Shown here: piece by piece, positions 59,494 to 64,000 of the stretch
How the letters are laid out: each line of letters starts with the position of its first letter
How positions within the stretch are numbered: the first letter of the stretch is position 1
Source of the DNA: Plantago ovata
Taxonomy: Eukaryota > Streptophyta > Magnoliopsida > Lamiales > Plantaginaceae
Direction of reading: 5' to 3'
DNA length: 64,000 nt
Assembly (NCBI GenBank): GCA_028274465.1
Contig: CM051456.1
Location: forward strand, 7,999,545 to 8,063,544
Program-made: the position numbers and the translations under genes
The notes under the pieces: model-generated
Databases searched by the model: none
Told to the model about the DNA's origin: nothing
Seen by the model: the letters and a program-made list of their open reading frames with translations, nothing else

Positions 59494-60606
59494 GGTTATG
59501 GAGATGGGCGGAAGATTGATTTTGATGGATGAGGTAGAATAAAAGCGGTGTATAGAGATATGGAAGTTGGAACTGGGTCATTGATTTTGTTTTGAAATGG
59601 TTCCATTGATTCTTTATTTTGGAGATGATATAGTACAAGTTTTTGGGTGGTGGTGGTCTGAGGTTTAGTTGCTGAGGGGATACTGTAAGTTATGATCAGG
59701 GTTAATGTGTAAGTGTCTAAAGATATACAACTGCTGCTGCTTCTTCTTCACCAATTACATTGGGAATTTGGAATGACTTATATTGTACTTAGTATATAGG
59801 AGTAGTATTCTTTTTCATTCATTTGTTTTTCTTTCTGCTGCTGCATTTAACTGCTTCTCAATGGTTTGGCTAGAATACAACATGCATTTTACCATCCTGA
59901 GTCTTGAATCATTTTCTTATTACAGTTGAGAAAAATATGATTTTAAGCATAAATATGAGTTTTTTTGGTATGTGTATTAAAAAAAACATTTAAACCAGCA
60001 AGTATTTTGGGAGATGGCAATATGGCATCTTTATATATAAAAAATATACTACATACAAACATAAACATGATATAATTAATCATCTATTATAATGGAGTCA
60101 GCGTTGCTGGAAATGGTTTGCTGATTGGGTCTTGTGCAGTTGGAATGCTGTATCTGAGCAAACTAATACAGTACTGTACTGTGCTATTGTTCTCTTTAAG
60201 ATGAATAAGGTTGTGATATATGAGTGTGTACTTAAGATACTGTATGTAATTAGGGTGTGTCATGGTTATGGAGCATGATGCCGATATGTAATAAAGCTTC
60301 TGTGTACTGAAGCAATTGTGTTGAATAAATTGTAGTTTAGCATATGTTACTGGGGTTGTTTTAACACACTTTTCTTTAAATACTCTGCTTATGCTGTTAA
60401 TGTATAACGGCATCTCCCTGAGAAGCTCCGGTCCTGGTACTATACCTGCTCCTGTCCCCAATGGTCACCATAATGCTGGAATGGAATTAACTGGAGTATA
60501 TATATTCCATGTTCAACATTATCAATCACAGTACTATGAAGAAGGCAAGGCATTAATACTCTCTGTTGATTCACAAATTGGAATTTTAATTTGTGTAAAA
60601 CTTATT
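59494..60606. other. 3' flank of CESA gene
   Basis: The 3' untranslated region follows the TGA at 59491-59493, probably to about 59800. The rest is AT-rich. ORFs at 60087-60461 (minus) and 60391-60615 (plus) show no support. Confidence 0.5.
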
Positions 60607-61476
60607 TTAAAGTAAGATAATAATTCGGTTGATTTACTCAATTGATTGGCCTACCAATTAATTTTAATCCGTTGATCTTGCTTATTCAATTTCAATCTGG
60701 TGCGTACATGTGTCATTAGTTAATTAAAAGATGTAGGGTTTGAATCCTGTTGGCGTGATTTTTCTCCATTATTTTTATTATTATTTTTATTGGAGGTGTT
60801 TGGTTCGAATCTTGTTGGCGTGATTTTTCTCTATTATTTGTATCATTATTTTAGTTGAAGGTTTTCGGTTCGAATCTTATTGACGTAATTTTTTTCTTTT
60901 TTATTTATTCTCTTCTTAATTTTTTTTTAACATAAAGTTGTATGACGTATTATACTTAATTTTAATAATAACCATGATATGTTCTTATAAAAAAAGATAT
61001 ACTTTCTCCGTCCAATAATAAATGTAACACTTGATTTTGTTGACTTTTTCGATGGTCATTTTGACCTTAAATTATTCTTAAATCAGACGATAAAAATAAC
61101 TAAAAACATCATATTGTGAAACTAGAATGTTTATGAAGCACTTGACAATATATTCAACTGATGAAGAATACCAATTAACATGTGAAAAAGATGCATTGCA
61201 AATTTTGAAATTGAATATTTCCAAAATCTAGAGATGTATCTGATGATTCTTAATACTTTTCGTATGTCTAATATAGTTCAATTCAAAACTATTAATTGCA
61301 TAACTACAAAAACTATATACATTTATAGCACACCATCTATATTAAGTTTAATTACTCAATTAGTTATTTTTTGTATTACGTTTGAAGTCATTATGTGAAG
61401 ATTATATATTCACTATAAAACGATAATGTTTTACAAGATTACGCTTCACACGCGTTGCGTGTGACGCTGTTCCTAG
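60607..61476 (+). mobile_element. Helitron copy 2, empty CACTA site
   Basis: Colinear with the Helitron at 15877-19528 and about 96% identical where sampled, with one copy of the leading ~115-bp unit and the same three GGTTCGAATC-type units. It ends with the hairpin CACACGC-gtt-GCGTGTG (61447-61463), nine bases and CTAG (61473-61476), then T. At 61119-61121 it has the uninterrupted AAA where copy 1 carries its CACTA element. No coding capacity. The 5' end is approximate. Confidence 0.68.
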
Positions 61477-61483
61477 TAAATTA

Positions 61484-61732
61484 TAATTCCTCTGTCCTAC
61501 CTTAAGTTTAACATTTTATTTTGTTTTGTTGATTTTTTCGAGGTCCAATTTAATCTCAAATTAATCATAAATTAATCGTATAAGGAAAATAATTAAAAAT
61601 ATTATATAATGTCATAATATAAAATTTTAAATTATTTTTATCGTACGATTTGAAAATAATTTAAGGTCAAACCGACCGTTGAAAAAAGTCAAGAAAACAA
61701 AGTGTTAAACTTAAGGCAGGGCGGAAGAAGTA
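61484..61732. mobile_element. Stowaway-like MITE
   Basis: The left end TAATTCCTCTGTCCTACC and reversed right end TACTTCTTCCGCCCTGCC lead into arms (CTTAAGTTTAACA on both sides) that match for about 40 bp. Target TA. The 249-bp body is AT-rich and non-coding. It starts 7 bp after the end of Helitron copy 2. Confidence 0.75.
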
Positions 61733-62411
61733 CATCTTAACGAAAAAACAATTAATGAAATTATATAGTGAAGTAGACACACTATATTTTTATAAATTAA
61801 TTTTTCTTTATAGTTTAGGAGTAAACATAAATAAGAGATCAAACATAAACATTGCACAAAAATAATCAATAAAAATAAACGTAAATAAATGAGTAATACG
61901 GATGAGGGCCTTAACTTTAATTACTCATAAGCTTTTGTAATATCACTTTTTCTCCAACAACTTTTTTTTATCCTTAATTTTCTTTTCAATTTTATATTTC
62001 ATATTAACTTTTAAATTTGAAGTAACAAAGCCCTGATTCCGTCGCGAGTTGTTGATATGGGCTGGTTAAGTTGAGCCCGGAGCCGGCATGAACGACCTTT
62101 CATCCAATGATTAATAAGGTGAAAAGCAAATCCTACTTCAATTCGTTTAGGGACACCGAAAAGGCCGATTTCAACAATCCTCTTAGAGTTTAGGAAACCA
62201 AATCCAAATCCCAGACTCCCAGTTCAATTCGTAGCTTTAACGCAACAGCTAGCCGAATTGGTACTATATATACACAGACATGTCCTTGTGGATCTTTTAC
62301 ATGTTTTATTCAACAAAATCCCAATTTAATAAGTTACGTTCTTCTTTAATCATCAACCTTGAGCAGATTTCCCAGTTCTCTAGCTAGCCTAATTAAGTTC
62401 TTGATTTTTAC
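61733..62411 (+). promoter_or_regulatory. Upstream region of UBP24-like gene
   Basis: Contains a TATA-like ACTATATATAC at about 62263-62273, roughly 140 bases before the ATG at 62412, followed by an AT- and C-rich leader with no intron signal that would be needed. If the gene is a retrocopy, this promoter was acquired at the landing site. Confidence 0.4.
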
Positions 62412-64000
62412 ATGATGATCAGCATGAGTGAACGTCCTTCCAAGGTTGTTCTGTTCGGGTCATTCAACGAGGACGAGTCCCTTCCATGGCAGACCAAGAC
62501 ACGTCCTACCGTTCGCGAAGAACAACCCGAACAAAAGCAACCATCACAACTCAAATCCCCGGAGCCTGTCAAGCCACCTATCGTTCGCGAAAAACCCAAA
62601 GAAAACAAACCATCACAAGTCGAGCCTGTCCCCGTTTTGACCTTTGGCAGTTTCGGTAGCCTAGCAGTGGTTTCAAATCCATCTCACATCCACAAGGACA
62701 CTAAAGAATTAGCAAGTAGTCATCTCCCGGAAACTGTTACACGAAACCGACAAGTTCACATCTCTAACAGTCTTGGCGATGGTATTCATGAGGGAATCGA
62801 CTTTCCTCCACTACATTCGTCATATAATGGTAGTGCACCGGCTAGAAACTCGAGTTCACAATTGGTCTACTCCGATGGTAGTAAATCACCAGCTGATCAA
62901 ACACGTAATAAAGAGGCCAGTCTGAACAAGGACGTCGACCCTGTTATAGCAGAACGGGGTCTTTTACGACGAGGCTTGGTCAATAAGGGGAACTTATGTT
63001 TCCTCAATGCAACTCTGCAGGCTCTCATGGCCTGTAGTCCATTTGTTCAGCTTCTGCAAGGGCTAAGAAGCCGTAACCTTTCAAAGGTTGGTTATCCGAC
63101 ATTAGCTTCATTTGCTGAGTTTATAGGTGAGTTTGATGTACCGAAAGGAGCTAACATGAACAAGGATCTTGAATCCGGAAGACCATTTAGTCCTGTCATG
63201 TTTGAAGCAGTACTGAAAAAATTCACTCCTGATGTACCGAGTAGCATTACACGCAGGCCTAGACAGGAGGATGCACAAGAATTTTTGGGTTTCGTTATGG
63301 ATCAAATGCACGATGAATTGCTGAAGCTTCGTGGCGAATCTGACTCCGATGGGAAGAATTCATCTGTGGTTTCAGTATATGAAGATGATGAGTGGGAGAC
63401 GGTTGGGTCGAAAAACAAGTCTGCTGTGACCAGAACACTGGATTTTGTTCCTTCAGAGCTGAGTACAATCTTCGGTGGGAAGTTGCGGAGTGTTGTAAAG
63501 TCGAGTGGAAACAAGGCATCTGCCACTGTCGAGCCGTTTCTTTTGCTCCATCTAGATGTTTCTCATGATGATATTCGAACACTTGTAGATGCTCTGCATT
63601 TGTTCGCTGCACCGGAGACACTTGATGAATACCGAACATCAACAACTAAAAAGACTGGAGTTGTGTCTGCAACAAAATCCGTCAACATTCAGTCACTTCC
63701 TAAGATCATGATCCTGCACCTGATGCGATTCGGCTATGGCAATCATGGGAGCACCAAAGTCCACAAGCCTGTGCACTTTCCTCTTGGAATGACGTTAAAC
63801 CGTGACCTGCTTGTTTCGGGTACTGCAGAGAGCCGAAAGTATGAGCTTGTCTCAACAGTTACGCATCATGGTAAGGAAGCATCGAAGGGGCACTATACAG
63901 CTGATGTTCGTCATGAGAATGGTCAGTGGTTGCGGTATGACGATGCATCTGTAAACGCCATAAGCACGAAGAGGGTGTTGCATGACCAGGCTTACATTCT
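62412..64000 (+). CDS. UBP24: UBP24-like ubiquitin-specific protease, partial, intronless
   Basis: One unbroken frame of 529 codons runs off the window end, probably only a few codons before the natural stop (family ends DQAYILFYK-like; here DQAYI(L)). The N-terminal ~180 residues are Pro/Ser/Lys-rich and poorly conserved. From about 185 a USP (UCH) domain has the Cys box NKGNLCFLNATLQAL (Cys196), the QEDAQEFLG box, the His box SKGHYTADV (His494) and RYDDASV (Asp510/511). These are the full catalytic set of a ubiquitin-specific protease, which removes ubiquitin from proteins; closest to plant UBP24 and animal USP10. UBP24 genes that I recall have several introns, whereas this one has none over the whole domain, so a retrocopy is likely. 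Reading frame and active site are intact. Confidence 0.9.
   Translation, partial: MMISMSERPSKVVLFGSFNEDESLPWQTKTRPTVREEQPEQKQPSQLKSPEPVKPPIVREKPKENKPSQVEPVPVLTFGSFGSLAVVSNPSHIHKDTKELASSHLPETVTRNRQVHISNSLGDGIHEGIDFPPLHSSYNGSAPARNSSSQLVYSDGSKSPADQTRNKEASLNKDVDPVIAERGLLRRGLVNKGNLCFLNATLQALMACSPFVQLLQGLRSRNLSKVGYPTLASFAEFIGEFDVPKGANMNKDLESGRPFSPVMFEAVLKKFTPDVPSSITRRPRQEDAQEFLGFVMDQMHDELLKLRGESDSDGKNSSVVSVYEDDEWETVGSKNKSAVTRTLDFVPSELSTIFGGKLRSVVKSSGNKASATVEPFLLLHLDVSHDDIRTLVDALHLFAAPETLDEYRTSTTKKTGVVSATKSVNIQSLPKIMILHLMRFGYGNHGSTKVHKPVHFPLGMTLNRDLLVSGTAESRKYELVSTVTHHGKEASKGHYTADVRHENGQWLRYDDASVNAISTKRVLHDQAYI

Noticed and set aside
1-64000. CRISPR arrays, operons, ribosomal RNA genes
   Set aside because: None is present; the tandem arrays seen are eukaryotic minisatellites and microsatellites without unique spacers of constant length.

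Overview
The window is nuclear DNA of a flowering plant, almost certainly a core eudicot. It is AT-rich, its genes have short exons with GT-AG introns, and its transposons are plant families (Helitrons, CACTA, MULE-like, Stowaway and Tourist MITEs, plant L1-type LINEs with an RNase H tail). I cannot name the species from sequence alone.

Layout. From 1 to about 23.2 kb there is no host gene that I can support; this is a nested transposon landscape. It holds three short 5'-truncated LINE stubs with clean target-site duplications, a LINE ORF2 tail (5.1-6.7 kb), a Helitron filled with a degenerate ~42-bp minisatellite (7.0-8.45 kb), one TIR element nested in another (9.26-11.23 kb), further Helitron ends (13.2 kb), and a Helitron carrying a 2.6-kb non-autonomous CACTA element (15.9-19.5 kb). 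From 23.6 to 42.3 kb comes a gene block: a NYN-LOTUS putative RNase (+), a Mediator MED26-like subunit (+), two EC1-type egg-cell secreted proteins (-), and a WDR83/MORG1-like WD40 protein (+). From 43 to 51 kb lie more transposons, including a 4.4-kb TIR element with a FAR1-like fragment and a strand-polarised array of a TTATGGTTTT motif. From 52.9 to 59.5 kb is a complete 14-exon cellulose synthase of the CESA6 clade. From 60.6 to 61.7 kb are a second copy of the 15.9-kb Helitron, without the CACTA insertion, and a MITE. From 62.4 kb to the window end is a nearly complete intronless UBP24-like deubiquitinase.

The gene order matches, from memory, two Arabidopsis segments: At5g64710-64740 (NYN, EC1.5, WD40, CESA6) and At5g09840-09870 (NYN, MED26c, THO1, CESA5). 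This window carries the union of several members on one segment, as expected of an unduplicated ancestral block. The genes do not form one pathway; they cover RNA metabolism, transcription, gamete fusion, signalling scaffold or splicing, and cell-wall synthesis.

Points most worth checking: the one-base frame break in the WD40 gene, the strand-polarised 4.4-kb element, the Helitron pair with an in-window empty site for the CACTA insertion, the complementary GA/CT tracts flanking CESA exons 4-5, and the intronless UBP24 copy.
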